NCBI RefSeq assembly: GCF_900129875.1
Contig: NZ_FQXC01000003.1
Location: 620,001-684,000, forward strand
Direction of reading: 5' to 3'
Length of the DNA stretch: 64,000 nt
Source: Marivita hallyeonensis
Lineage (GTDB): Bacteria; Pseudomonadota; Alphaproteobacteria; Rhodobacterales; Rhodobacteraceae
Below, in pieces: positions 8,875 through 17,678 of this stretch. Made by a program: the position numbers and the translations under genes. The notes beneath the pieces were generated by a model. That model was not told where the DNA came from, ran no database searches, and worked only from the letters and a program-made list of their open reading frames with translations. How positions within the stretch are numbered: the stretch's first letter is position 1; the number at the start of each line of letters is the position of its first letter.

Positions 8875-9879
8875 ATGCGCGCGATAGGTGATCTGGCCTC
8901 ATTTCTTTTGTCGAGAAATCAACAGGCAAACCTTCAACACGTCGTCCGATCAGCGTCCAACGCCGCATCGACGGGCACTGCCGGCAACCAGGCCAAGCAC
9001 GTTGGTGGTGCCACATTCGAATTGTCTCTGATGGACCGAAAGATCACACTCCTTGATCAATATGCGGGCACCATCAAAGAGACCGAAATCCGAGTGAGCG
9101 GGATGCAGGCGTCCTTGGAAAAGATCCAGACGCGCATGGGTGATATCGTCAACTCCCTGGCTCTCGCCAGTCAACTTGATGATCCAAGTGAGCTTACCAT
9201 CCTCTCGAACGAAGCGAAGTCTGCGTTTTTCGACACCGTGAACGCGCTGAACACAAAGGTCGCGGGTCATCACATCTTTTCTGGTGCTGCCGTAAAAACG
9301 CGGCCACTTCCCGACGGTGAAACCTTGCTGAACACCATTAAGTCCGATCTTGCGGGTGCGACAACCGTGAACGATGCTCTTGCAGCTTTGGACACTTGGT
9401 TTGAGACCCCAACCGGCGGGTTTGACGCTGTTGCCTATCAAGGGTCGCGAAGTGCATTTGTGAGTGTTGCACTCGGTGAAGACACAACCGCCTCTATCGA
9501 GTTGCGCTCCGACGATGACGCGTTCCGTCAGGTTCTCAAATCACTGGCACTTGCAGCATTGTCGGAGGAGTTCCTGCCAACTCAGACAGTGTCCGATACC
9601 AAAGAATTCATGCAGCGCGCTCTGGGAGGTCTTGCCAGCGTTTCGGATCGGTTTTCCGAGGCAAGAGCCAGCATAGGGCTTCTCGAAGCCACACTTGAGA
9701 CCGTTGGACATGAAACGTCCTTCGAGAAATCGAATTTGCAGCAGCAAAAACTCAAGCTGATCGGAGTCGACCAATTCGAAGCGATTTCGGAGTTCGAAGC
9801 GGCTCAGCAAAAACTCGACATCCTTTACAGAATCGCCGCGCGACAGGGTCGAACATCCCTCGCCGAGTACCTCAGATGA
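8875..9879 (+). CDS. flgL: Flagellar hook-associated protein FlgL
   Basis: The 334-residue flagellin-like protein forms the HAP3 ring joining FlgK to the filament. It has N- and C-terminal coiled coils, and the C-terminal region reads LKLIGVDQFEAISEFEAAQQKLDILYRIAARQ. A central NALNTKVAGHHIFSGAAVKTRPL segment (about 122-145) corresponds to the flagellin/FlgL D1 motif G-x-x-I/L-F-S-G. A GAAGGA ribosome-binding site precedes the start. The stop overlaps the flgI start by 4 bp (ATGA), indicating translational coupling. Confidence 0.93.
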   Translation: MRAIGDLASFLLSRNQQANLQHVVRSASNAASTGTAGNQAKHVGGATFELSLMDRKITLLDQYAGTIKETEIRVSGMQASLEKIQTRMGDIVNSLALASQLDDPSELTILSNEAKSAFFDTVNALNTKVAGHHIFSGAAVKTRPLPDGETLLNTIKSDLAGATTVNDALAALDTWFETPTGGFDAVAYQGSRSAFVSVALGEDTTASIELRSDDDAFRQVLKSLALAALSEEFLPTQTVSDTKEFMQRALGGLASVSDRFSEARASIGLLEATLETVGHETSFEKSNLQQQKLKLIGVDQFEAISEFEAAQQKLDILYRIAARQGRTSLAEYLR

Positions 9880-10982
9880 TATTCAGGTTCTTATCTCTGT
9901 TCGTCATCCTGTTTTCGTCGGCATTACAGGCAGATACCCACGGCGTGCGTCTAAAGGACTTGGCGAGTTTCGAGGGCGTGCGCGGAAACGACCTCGTCGG
10001 TTACGGTCTGGTTGTCGGATTGGATGGAACCGGAGATGGGCTTCGCAATGCTCCGTTCACCGAAGACACGATGTCAAACATCCTTGAACGGCTTGGCGTG
10101 AATGTCACCGGAGAACAGTTTCGGGCCCGAAACGTGGCGGCGGTGATTGTGACAGGTCGCCTCGAAGCCTTTGCACGGGCCGGGAACAGAATGGACGTGA
10201 CCGTGTCAGCGATCGGCGATGCGTCCAGCCTGCGCGGCGGCACGCTCGTGATGACCCCGCTGCATGCGGCAGACGGGGAGATATATGCCGTAGCTCAAGG
10301 GTCGATCATCGCCGGAGGTGTCGCAGCCGAGGGTAATGCCGCCCGTGTCGTGCAAGGCGTGCCGACCGCAGGAAGTATCCCGTCCGGGGCGACGGTCGAA
10401 AAGGAGATCGAATTCGATTTCGCTGCTCGACAAAGTTTGAAAATCTCTCTGAAGACCGCGGACTTTTCAACTGCCGCCAGGATCGAGCGGGCCATCAATG
10501 CCGCGATAGGAAGAAATTCCGCCCGTATGGCGGATGCCGGAACGGTACTCTTGCAGTTGAATGGACCGGATAACCTGTCCGCGTCACACATTGTTGCCAG
10601 CATCGAAAACCTGTTGATCACACCCGACACGCTCGCCCGGGTTGTCGTCGATCAGCGCTCCGGCACAGTTGTCATCAGCAAAGATGTGAAAGTCTCAAGG
10701 GTAGCGGTCGCCAAGGGCGATTTGACACTCACCGTTCAAGAGAACCCGGTGGTCGTTCAACCCAACCCATTTGCCGAAGGTGAAAGCCTCGTTGTGCCTC
10801 GAACATCTGCGCAAATAGAGGAGGACCGCCAACGTTACCTGGCCGAGGTTCCTGAGAGCACAAGTCTGTCCGATATCGTCACCGGTTTGAATTCGCTTGG
10901 AATTACTCCCGAAGATCTCATCGATATCCTTAGATCAATCAAGGCAGCCGGCGCTTTGCACGCAGAACTTGTGGTCATGTAA
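9876..10982 (+). CDS. flgI: Flagellar P-ring protein FlgI
   Basis: The 368-residue periplasmic protein builds the P ring around the rod within peptidoglycan. The signal peptide (FRFLSLFVILFSSALQA) is followed by the strongly conserved RLKDLASFEGVRGNDLVGYGLVVGLDGTGDG region. Further family blocks are LTPLHAADGEIYAVAQGSI-like and RVVVDQRSGTVVISKDV. The C-terminal LSDIVTGLNSLGITPEDLIDILRSIKAAGALHAELVVM is essentially diagnostic. The partner L-ring gene flgH and chaperone flgA are not in the window. It overlaps flgL by 4 bp and precedes motA by 15 bp. Confidence 0.96.
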   Translation: MIFRFLSLFVILFSSALQADTHGVRLKDLASFEGVRGNDLVGYGLVVGLDGTGDGLRNAPFTEDTMSNILERLGVNVTGEQFRARNVAAVIVTGRLEAFARAGNRMDVTVSAIGDASSLRGGTLVMTPLHAADGEIYAVAQGSIIAGGVAAEGNAARVVQGVPTAGSIPSGATVEKEIEFDFAARQSLKISLKTADFSTAARIERAINAAIGRNSARMADAGTVLLQLNGPDNLSASHIVASIENLLITPDTLARVVVDQRSGTVVISKDVKVSRVAVAKGDLTLTVQENPVVVQPNPFAEGESLVVPRTSAQIEEDRQRYLAEVPESTSLSDIVTGLNSLGITPEDLIDILRSIKAAGALHAELVVM

Positions 10983-10997
10983 AGGAAAGCACAAAAA

Positions 10998-11864
10998 ATG
11001 ATCACACTGTTTGGAATTGTATTCACCTTTCTCATGGTTTTTGGTGGATATATGCTCGCCGGCGGAAAGTTGAGTATCATCCTCAAGTCACTTCCATTCG
11101 AAATGATGATGATTGGAGGGGCTGCTGTTGGTTCGTTCGCTGTTGCGAACAGCTTGAGCACCGTCAAACAATCCGCAAAAGACCTGACATTCATATTCAA
11201 AGGCGGGGCCTGGACAGGAGAGGATTACCAACTCCTGCTTGAGGTCTTGTATCAGCTACTGGAGATTGCAAAAAAGAATCCCGTCGCTCTTGAGACCCAT
11301 ATTGACGACCCACATGGATCGGAGCTGTTTGCACGCTTTCCCAAACTGCTCAAAGACCACGAAGCCGTGAGCTTGGTGTGTGATACCTTTCGCGCGTCGA
11401 CTATGAATTTCGACGATCCCAACCATGTCGAAGAAGTGCTTGAGAAGAAAATCTCCGAGATAAAACACCATCGATATCAACCAGTTCACGCCTTGCAGGG
11501 CGTTGCAGATGCGCTTCCCGCCCTCGGCATCGTTGCGGCCGTACTTGGCGTCATCAAAACGATGAGCTCCATCGATCAACCTCCGGAAGTTCTTGGAAAG
11601 CTCATTGGAGGGGCGCTTGTCGGGACATTTCTCGGCGTGTTTCTCGCGTACTGTCTGGTTGCGCCATTCGCTTCGAAGATGAAGGTTGTGGCCGATGAAG
11701 ATATCAATTTTTACGAGGTCATCAAAACCGTCTTGATTTCACACATGAGACAGCACCCACCAAAAATCTGCTTGGAAGTCGCACGGCAGAATATTCCACA
11801 TCACAATCGGCCTGAATTTGAAGATCTCGATGCTTCCATCAGAAACTTGGTGTCATTTGTCTAG
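10998..11864 (+). CDS. motA: Flagellar motor stator protein MotA
   Basis: The 288-residue stator subunit has four transmembrane segments: two at the N-terminus (GIVFTFLMVFGGYMLAGG and a second near 35-50) and two at about 170-215 (ALPALGIVAAVLGVIKTM and LVGTFLGVFLAYCLVAPFA). The cytoplasmic loop contains the charged region that contacts the rotor switch. ADALPALGIVAAVLGVIKTMSSIDQPPEVLGKLIGGALVGTFLGVF is the MotA family core. A good ribosome-binding site (AAAGGAAA) precedes the ATG. The following gene starts inside its 3' end. motB is 5 kb upstream in the same operon. Confidence 0.95.
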   Translation: MITLFGIVFTFLMVFGGYMLAGGKLSIILKSLPFEMMMIGGAAVGSFAVANSLSTVKQSAKDLTFIFKGGAWTGEDYQLLLEVLYQLLEIAKKNPVALETHIDDPHGSELFARFPKLLKDHEAVSLVCDTFRASTMNFDDPNHVEEVLEKKISEIKHHRYQPVHALQGVADALPALGIVAAVLGVIKTMSSIDQPPEVLGKLIGGALVGTFLGVFLAYCLVAPFASKMKVVADEDINFYEVIKTVLISHMRQHPPKICLEVARQNIPHHNRPEFEDLDASIRNLVSFV

Positions 11865-13494
11865 ATTCCCCTTAGTTTCAATAATTCTCGCGTATTTGTT
11901 CGGCACGAGCCTTTTGCTCGCAGATACTCAGTACGTTGAATTTGGTAACGATATTAGAGCCAGTGGTCACATACTGGATCATCTTCGCGGCGATCCGTTC
12001 TCTGGTGCGATGGAAATCAGATCATTTTGGGAGTCTCTCGGCCAGAGCAATGTTCCGAAGCTCAAATCTGTTTTTGAAAGATCAGGGCTAGACACTCATT
12101 TTCAGATGCCAAAACTTGAAACCTCTCCTTTATGTGAAAATGACTCGGAATTGCGCCCCGATACATGTGCTGGCACACCGTCCCCGGATGCTTCGTGCGA
12201 TTTCTTCGATGATCTGTATTTGCGGATTTCTGAATTCAGCGTCAGTTCACCTCAATCCGACGAGAAGCCTGTATTCCTATCTTCGCCGGTAACTCTTGAA
12301 AGTACCGAATTCACCTCACGCGCGTTATTAATCGATTTCCTGGCCCAAGGTTTGCTTGCCGAGGCAAGGTCATTGCTTTCTGATGCGATGCTGCAATCAA
12401 GTGCAAGAGCCGATGCCTTTGCCATGGTGGCTGCCATCGAAGCGAGATCTGCTGATCGTCTGCCTGCGTCAAAGCGTGAATGCAATGATTTTACGCGGTT
12501 TCTGACGGTTCTTCAGGGTGCGGAGAGCGGTGATGCGTTGACCGGTTTTGAGTTGCTTGAACTGAAACACAGCTTTGACGATTTGACGCCCGGACTGCGG
12601 ATGGCGCTTGAAGATCGCGTCGCACCCTTGATGAACAGTATCACGGTCGGTCTCGACTTGGAGCCGCAGATTGAAAGCGACTTTGATGGTGACAAGGTAG
12701 TTGTCACATCCGAAGAAGGGCGGATCGACGAAGCCACTTTTTCACCGGACGGACAGGCAGCGGTTGCGCGGGAAGCGCGCGGCACTGCCCTTGAAAGCGC
12801 TGAGTTATTCGATGCTTTCAGAGGGTATCTGATTCAGGATCGGTTCTTTGACGCCATGGGTCTTCTGAACGAAGAAAGCGCGGCCTTCGGTGACTTGCGG
12901 GCCCGGGCACGATTCGAAGGTTTTGCAGCGCTCTTGGACCGTGCGCCGGTCGGGACGTTTCTGTATTTCGTTCTGGAGCATGTCAGACAAGAGGAGCCCT
13001 TTTTACCGTTCGGACCCGTCCGTGACATCGGCACGCGACTACTCGAAGAGGGTTTTCCAGAACAAATTATCGCAATGTGCCAGCTATATCCGTCATTTTG
13101 CGCGCGTAGCGATTTACTAGCGACTCTTGCTGCCGCGAAGCTTGCCTTGTCTCAACCGCAGGAGGCCATTGAGATCCTGAGTAGGACGAACGAGGCTGAG
13201 GTGTCCGCGTTGCGCATCGAGGCTCACATGAAGGCGAAACGCTACGAGGACGCGTTGAACACAGCCGCCGTTCACGCTCCACCCGAGACGGCGCGCCAGT
13301 TGGCGTGGTTGAGCGATCAACTTGAGGATTTGGCGAAAACGGACTCCAAATTTGGCCGGGTGTCCGGGCTTCTTGTGGATGAAGAAGGCGATACCGGCTT
13401 TATCGACGAGATTTCCGTTATTGTGGCAAAAGATCAGTTGGCAAAAGCACGTGCCATACGAGAGAGTCTAGCCGAACTTTTGCAGAACGAGTGA
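11830..13494 (+). CDS. Uncharacterised exported protein at the end of the flagellar operon
   Basis: The 554-residue protein begins with a hydrophobic signal/anchor segment (PLVSIILAYLFGTSLLLA) and then contains mainly soluble, helix-rich, acidic sequence with no catalytic motif I recognise. The second half has Ala/Leu-rich paired helices suggestive of TPR-like repeats (for example LLEEGFPEQIIAMCQL, AAAKLALSQPQEAIEILSRT, ALRIEAHMKAKRYEDALNTA, about 390-490). Its start lies inside motA: an ATG at 11830 overlaps by 35 bp, with TTG at 11818 or 11857 as alternatives. Position, coupling and export suggest a periplasmic flagellar-motor accessory, functionally comparable to rhizobial MotC or rhodobacterial MotF. 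That is inference; no homology to those was established. Confidence 0.6.
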   Translation: MLPSETWCHLSRFPLVSIILAYLFGTSLLLADTQYVEFGNDIRASGHILDHLRGDPFSGAMEIRSFWESLGQSNVPKLKSVFERSGLDTHFQMPKLETSPLCENDSELRPDTCAGTPSPDASCDFFDDLYLRISEFSVSSPQSDEKPVFLSSPVTLESTEFTSRALLIDFLAQGLLAEARSLLSDAMLQSSARADAFAMVAAIEARSADRLPASKRECNDFTRFLTVLQGAESGDALTGFELLELKHSFDDLTPGLRMALEDRVAPLMNSITVGLDLEPQIESDFDGDKVVVTSEEGRIDEATFSPDGQAAVAREARGTALESAELFDAFRGYLIQDRFFDAMGLLNEESAAFGDLRARARFEGFAALLDRAPVGTFLYFVLEHVRQEEPFLPFGPVRDIGTRLLEEGFPEQIIAMCQLYPSFCARSDLLATLAAAKLALSQPQEAIEILSRTNEAEVSALRIEAHMKAKRYEDALNTAAVHAPPETARQLAWLSDQLEDLAKTDSKFGRVSGLLVDEEGDTGFIDEISVIVAKDQLAKARAIRESLAELLQNE

Positions 13495-13570
13495 ACGCTT
13501 TCATGTGTGATTTCAGCCTTTATACAACAACTCGCTTGGGACGAACCGTGCATAACGAGGCCACGTTTTG

Positions 13571-15244
13571 ATGTCTGCCGCTTTGGTTTTCAGATGCGTT
13601 CTGATCTTGAAGCTGATGTTGGCCGCTACGATTGTGCAAGGTTCGGAATCGCGCAGAACGGTGTGGTTTGGCCTAAACGGCATTTCCGATTGGTCCACGC
13701 AACACCCCTTCATCGACCACATGAAAACAGCGCGGCCTTGGGTCGGGCATCTTCCGGGGCAGTGGGGCGGTATCGAGTTCGAAGAGCTTGTTGCGGTCGG
13801 GGCCGTCGATGCCAACGGCTGGCCCACACATGTGCCAGACCCTGCGAGGCGACTGGAGGCGTTGATCTTAACCGATCAGCCAGAGGAGGCCGAGCATCTG
13901 TCTGGCGACTACCATGTGTTCTATAAAGGGGAGGCGACGATCGAGATCAAAGGCCTTGGCCGGACCAAAACCCGACGGCCCGGGCACATCGTCTTTTCCT
14001 ACCGCCCTGGCGAAGGTTCTGTTGGGATTTCAGTACAAGACGTCGACCCGTCGGATCCGCTGCGCAACATTTCGGTTGTCCACGCGGACTATCTGGATGC
14101 ACATGCGAATGGTGAGCTTTTCCACCCACTCTGGCTATCACACCTCAAAGGTGTCGAAACGCTGCGCTTCATGGATTGGATGGACACAAATAATTCCCCC
14201 GTAGCCAACGCGGCGCAGATTGCGCAGGCAGACGACTTTTCCTACGGGTGGCGTGGCGTTCCGCTCGGCGTCATGATTGCCTTGGCCAACCAGATTGAGG
14301 CCAATCCCTGGTTCACAATCCCGCATCAGGCGGACGATGCGCTTGTCCGGCAATTCGCCGAAGACACGGTTGCAAATCTCGATCCGGGCCGCGCGGTGTA
14401 TGTCGAATACTCGAACGAGGTCTGGAACTTCATATTCGAACAGTCGCGATGGGCGCAGGCGCAGGCTGAAAAGCTGTGGGGCGAACAGGGTGATGGTTGG
14501 GTGCAGTATTACGGCCTGCGCGCGGCTCAGATCATGGATATCTGGGCCGACGTGTTCGCAGAACCAGATCATGAGCGATTGAATCGCGTTATCGCGGTGC
14601 ACACCGGATGGCCAGAGCTCGAGCAGTCCATGTTGTTCGGAAAACATGCGACGCAAGAGTTGGGACGCTCGCCCGCTGAGTCTTTCGATGCCTACGCGGT
14701 GACGGGCTATTTCGGACATGACGTGGCCGTGCCGGGCATAATGCATCCCCTTCTGGACGCTGCGCAAGAACAGGTTGAAGCGGACGGGAAGGCGCTTGGC
14801 CTGTCGCGCGTGGCGCTGCGGGAATATGTGCGACCTCGGCAGTTCGAACCGGTGTTCGCGCGCGCCGCAGACATGATCCGCCAAGGTTCCTTGCGGGAAC
14901 TGGAGCAGGACGTCTGGCCTTATCACGCGCGTGTTGCGCGGGACTTGGGTCTGGATTTGATCATGTATGAAGGCGGCACACATGCGACGCCGCAATGGTC
15001 CGATGTCGATGATGAGCGGCTGGTCTCTTTCCTGCTCGCGTTCAATTACTCCGAAAACATGGGCGCGCTTTATGAGCAGGCCATCGCATCATGGGAAGAG
15101 ATAAGCGGCTCCTCGTTTCATGCTTTCGTCGACGTCGCGCCGCCAAGCAAGTGGGGCAGCTGGGGGGCGTTGCGGCACTTGAATGATGACAATCCAAGAT
15201 GGCGCAGTCTGCGTCGCCAACTTGACCAGGCAGGCGCAGAGTAG
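13571..15244 (+). CDS. Secreted glycoside-hydrolase-like protein (clan GH-A-like)
   Basis: The 557-residue protein has an N-terminal signal peptide (VLILKLMLAATIVQG) and a catalytic-looking barrel. VYVEYSNEVWNF places an Asn-Glu pair (Glu283), as in the acid/base strand of clan A glycosidases, and LIMYEGGTH (Glu467) resembles the nucleophile strand. Other blocks (LRFMDWMDTNN near 207 and WFTIPHQADD near 258) fit substrate-cleft loops of an (alpha/beta)8 enzyme. The family is not identified with certainty. It precedes a glycosyltransferase and flippase, so it probably trims, hydrolyses or transglycosylates the exported polysaccharide in the periplasm or outside. ATG 13571 is taken; a TTG lies just before it. 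Confidence 0.6.
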   Translation: MSAALVFRCVLILKLMLAATIVQGSESRRTVWFGLNGISDWSTQHPFIDHMKTARPWVGHLPGQWGGIEFEELVAVGAVDANGWPTHVPDPARRLEALILTDQPEEAEHLSGDYHVFYKGEATIEIKGLGRTKTRRPGHIVFSYRPGEGSVGISVQDVDPSDPLRNISVVHADYLDAHANGELFHPLWLSHLKGVETLRFMDWMDTNNSPVANAAQIAQADDFSYGWRGVPLGVMIALANQIEANPWFTIPHQADDALVRQFAEDTVANLDPGRAVYVEYSNEVWNFIFEQSRWAQAQAEKLWGEQGDGWVQYYGLRAAQIMDIWADVFAEPDHERLNRVIAVHTGWPELEQSMLFGKHATQELGRSPAESFDAYAVTGYFGHDVAVPGIMHPLLDAAQEQVEADGKALGLSRVALREYVRPRQFEPVFARAADMIRQGSLRELEQDVWPYHARVARDLGLDLIMYEGGTHATPQWSDVDDERLVSFLLAFNYSENMGALYEQAIASWEEISGSSFHAFVDVAPPSKWGSWGALRHLNDDNPRWRSLRRQLDQAGAE

Positions 15245-15340
15245 ATGTGAAGATCCGTTACAATCCATAAAATTGACATGTTTCTGTGACAGCCGAACCA
15301 AAAACCAACGTCCGATTTCATCGCCATGGAATGAGCAGAC

Positions 15341-16213
15341 ATGTCGATCACCAGTCAGAAAGACGCCTCCGTGTTCCGACCGGCAATGAGCGTCCTGATC
15401 CCCGCCTCTAACGAAGCGGGATTGATCGGCGCCTGCCTGAAGTCTGTCCTGAACAGCGATTGGTGGCACAGCGGTTCTGTTGAGGTCATCGTGATCGCCA
15501 ATGGTTGCAAGGATGACACCGTTCAGGTCGCCCTCTCACACACGGAAAGCTATACCGAAAAGGGCTGGGATTTGCGCGTACTTGACCGCCCGGAGGGTGG
15601 AAAATTGGCGGCGTTGAATGCCGGTGACCGGATCGCCCGCGCGCGGATACGGGTCTATCTGGATGCGGATGTCGAACTGTCCAAGGGCTTGCTCAACGAT
15701 CTGTTCACCGCCCTCGATACGCCGCGACCGCGATATGCGAGTGGGCGCATTCGGCTTGCTGATCCACAATCCTGGGCCACCCGGGCTTATGCGCGCATCT
15801 ACCAACAGGTGCCTTTCATGAGGACGGGTGTGCCAGGTGCCGGGTTGTTTGCGGTGAACGCTGCGGGTCGATTGCGGTGGGGCGACTTCCCGGCCATCAT
15901 CTCGGACGATACGTTTGTCCGGTTGAGCTTTCGCCCCGAAGAACGGGTGGGCGTCGATGCGCATTATGTCTGGCCGTTGGTTGAAGGATGGCGGAACCTT
16001 GTGCGGGTCCGCAAACGACAGAATGACGGAGTTGACGAGATCCGGTCGAAATACCCCGACCTTCTGCAAAACGACGACAAACCGGTGTTCGGGATGGCCG
16101 ACAAACTGCGCCTCGCTTTGCGCGATCCCGTTGGCTTTGCCGTCTACGGTGGTGTCGCTCTGGTCGTTCGGCTCATGCCAGCGGGTTCAACGGGGTGGAG
16201 CCGGGGCCGGTGA
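15341..16213 (+). CDS. Glycosyltransferase family 2 protein
   Basis: The 290-residue protein has a GT-A fold signature: SVLIPASNEAGLIGACLKSVL at about 17-37 (nucleotide-sugar binding), VIVIANGCKDDT, and the DXD-like LDADVELSKG metal motif near residue 108. A later SDDTFVRLSF segment corresponds to the ED/acceptor region. There are no long transmembrane helices apart from a hydrophobic C-terminus (VGFAVYGGVALVVRLM) that may associate with the membrane. It would transfer a sugar to a lipid-linked glycan at the inner membrane. The stop overlaps the flippase start as GTGA. Confidence 0.88.
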   Translation: MSITSQKDASVFRPAMSVLIPASNEAGLIGACLKSVLNSDWWHSGSVEVIVIANGCKDDTVQVALSHTESYTEKGWDLRVLDRPEGGKLAALNAGDRIARARIRVYLDADVELSKGLLNDLFTALDTPRPRYASGRIRLADPQSWATRAYARIYQQVPFMRTGVPGAGLFAVNAAGRLRWGDFPAIISDDTFVRLSFRPEERVGVDAHYVWPLVEGWRNLVRVRKRQNDGVDEIRSKYPDLLQNDDKPVFGMADKLRLALRDPVGFAVYGGVALVVRLMPAGSTGWSRGR

Positions 16214-17571
16214 TCAAAGCCGTCGCCTCCCAGTTCCAGGGAACTTCGCTGACCGCGAGGTTCATGCGCAGTTCCGCGTTCACGCTGAGCGGCTATGCCG
16301 CCGGACAGGTTCTGCGCCTTGCGTCCAATCTGATACTGACGCGTCTTCTTTTCCCCGAGGCGTTCGGCCTGATGGCGCTTGTCGCGGTGATCATCCAGGG
16401 CCTCTCCATGTTTTCCGACGTCGGCGTGAGCCCCGCGATCATGCAGTCAAAGCGCGGGGACGATCAGCGGTTTCTCGACACGGCGTGGACCATTCAGGTC
16501 ATTCGCGGGGCGTTGCTTTGGCTCTTCGCCTGTCTGATCGCGATCCCGGTGGCGCGGTTCTATGAAGAACCGCTGCTTGCCTGGATCCTCCCGTGTGCGG
16601 GCATCAGCCTTCTGGTTTCCGGGTTCAATCCGACGCGCATGGATACGGCGAACCGCCACCTTCTCGTCGGTCGGCTAACGGCGCTCGACCTGATTGCCCA
16701 GTCTGCGGGGATCGTGATCGCAGTCGGTCTAGCCTGGTATCTGCAGTCGGTGTGGGCGCTTGTGATCAGCGGCGTGGCAGCGTCCGTGATCTTGCTGTGG
16801 CTCTATCACAGATTTCTGCCGGGGCAGTCGAACCGGTTTCATTGGGAAGCGGCAGCAGGTGCGGAACTCATCAGCTTTGGGAAATGGATCTTCCTCAGCA
16901 CAATCTTTGGGTTTCTGACCGCACAGGGCGACAAGCTGTTGCTTGGGAAATATCTGCCGCTCGATCAATTCGGTATCTACAACATCGCATTCTTTCTCGC
17001 GAGTTTTCCGTTGCTCATGGGGGGTGTGCTCATCCGCAAAGTGTTGATCCCGCTGTATCGTGAGGCTCCGCCTGCCGAGAGCGTGGCCAACTTCCGGAAA
17101 CTCCAGAAACTGAGATTTCTGTTGACTGCGGTCATCTTCGGCCTCGCTTCTGCGGTCTCGATGGCCGGGGTGGTGTTGATCGACGTGATGTACGATCCGC
17201 GTTACGCCATGGCAGGCGCGGTCGTTGTCGTGATCGCAGCCATGCAAATCCCGCAAATCATTGTACTGACCTATGATCAGGCGTCTTTGGCGGCAGGGGA
17301 TTCCCGCAGCTATTTCATCCTGTCCGCCGTGCGCGCCACCCTCACGCTCGGCTTCCTTTTTGCCGGCCTTCTATATGGTGGACTGTTCTGGGCCCTGATC
17401 GGGCAAGGCCTTGCCGGAGTCGTGGCCTATCCGTTTGTGGTGCATGTCGCGCGCAAGGTGAAGGCGTGGGATATCATCCACGATGTTGCATATGCATTTC
17501 TCGGATTGATCGCCGTGAGCGTGGCGTTCTGGATGAACGCAGATGCCGTCTCGGCCCTCGCTGCGATGTGA
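16210..17571 (+). CDS. Wzx-type polysaccharide flippase (MOP superfamily)
   Basis: The ~453-residue membrane protein has 10-12 predicted transmembrane segments and the oligosaccharide-flippase layout. The N-terminal SAFTLSGYAAGQVLRLASNLILTRLLFPEAFGLMALV is characteristic of PST/Wzx-like transporters. A conserved cytoplasmic loop contains FGKWIFLSTIFGFLTAQGDKLLLGKYLP at mid-protein. It should flip undecaprenyl-linked repeat units to the periplasm. The start is uncertain: GTG at 16210 forms a 4-bp overlap with the preceding stop; GTG at 16195 adds five residues. It sits between two glycosyltransferases and the PKS, tying the polyketide genes to glycan export. Confidence 0.87.
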   Translation: MIKAVASQFQGTSLTARFMRSSAFTLSGYAAGQVLRLASNLILTRLLFPEAFGLMALVAVIIQGLSMFSDVGVSPAIMQSKRGDDQRFLDTAWTIQVIRGALLWLFACLIAIPVARFYEEPLLAWILPCAGISLLVSGFNPTRMDTANRHLLVGRLTALDLIAQSAGIVIAVGLAWYLQSVWALVISGVAASVILLWLYHRFLPGQSNRFHWEAAAGAELISFGKWIFLSTIFGFLTAQGDKLLLGKYLPLDQFGIYNIAFFLASFPLLMGGVLIRKVLIPLYREAPPAESVANFRKLQKLRFLLTAVIFGLASAVSMAGVVLIDVMYDPRYAMAGAVVVVIAAMQIPQIIVLTYDQASLAAGDSRSYFILSAVRATLTLGFLFAGLLYGGLFWALIGQGLAGVVAYPFVVHVARKVKAWDIIHDVAYAFLGLIAVSVAFWMNADAVSALAAM

Positions 17572-17678
17572 TCTTTACCGTATTTGACCCGCATCATTGC
17601 CGCAGTCCGTGAACTATGATGCCCTAGTTTTATCATAATTTTCCGATACGCAGCCCTGCAAGGGTTTAGGGTACGACT

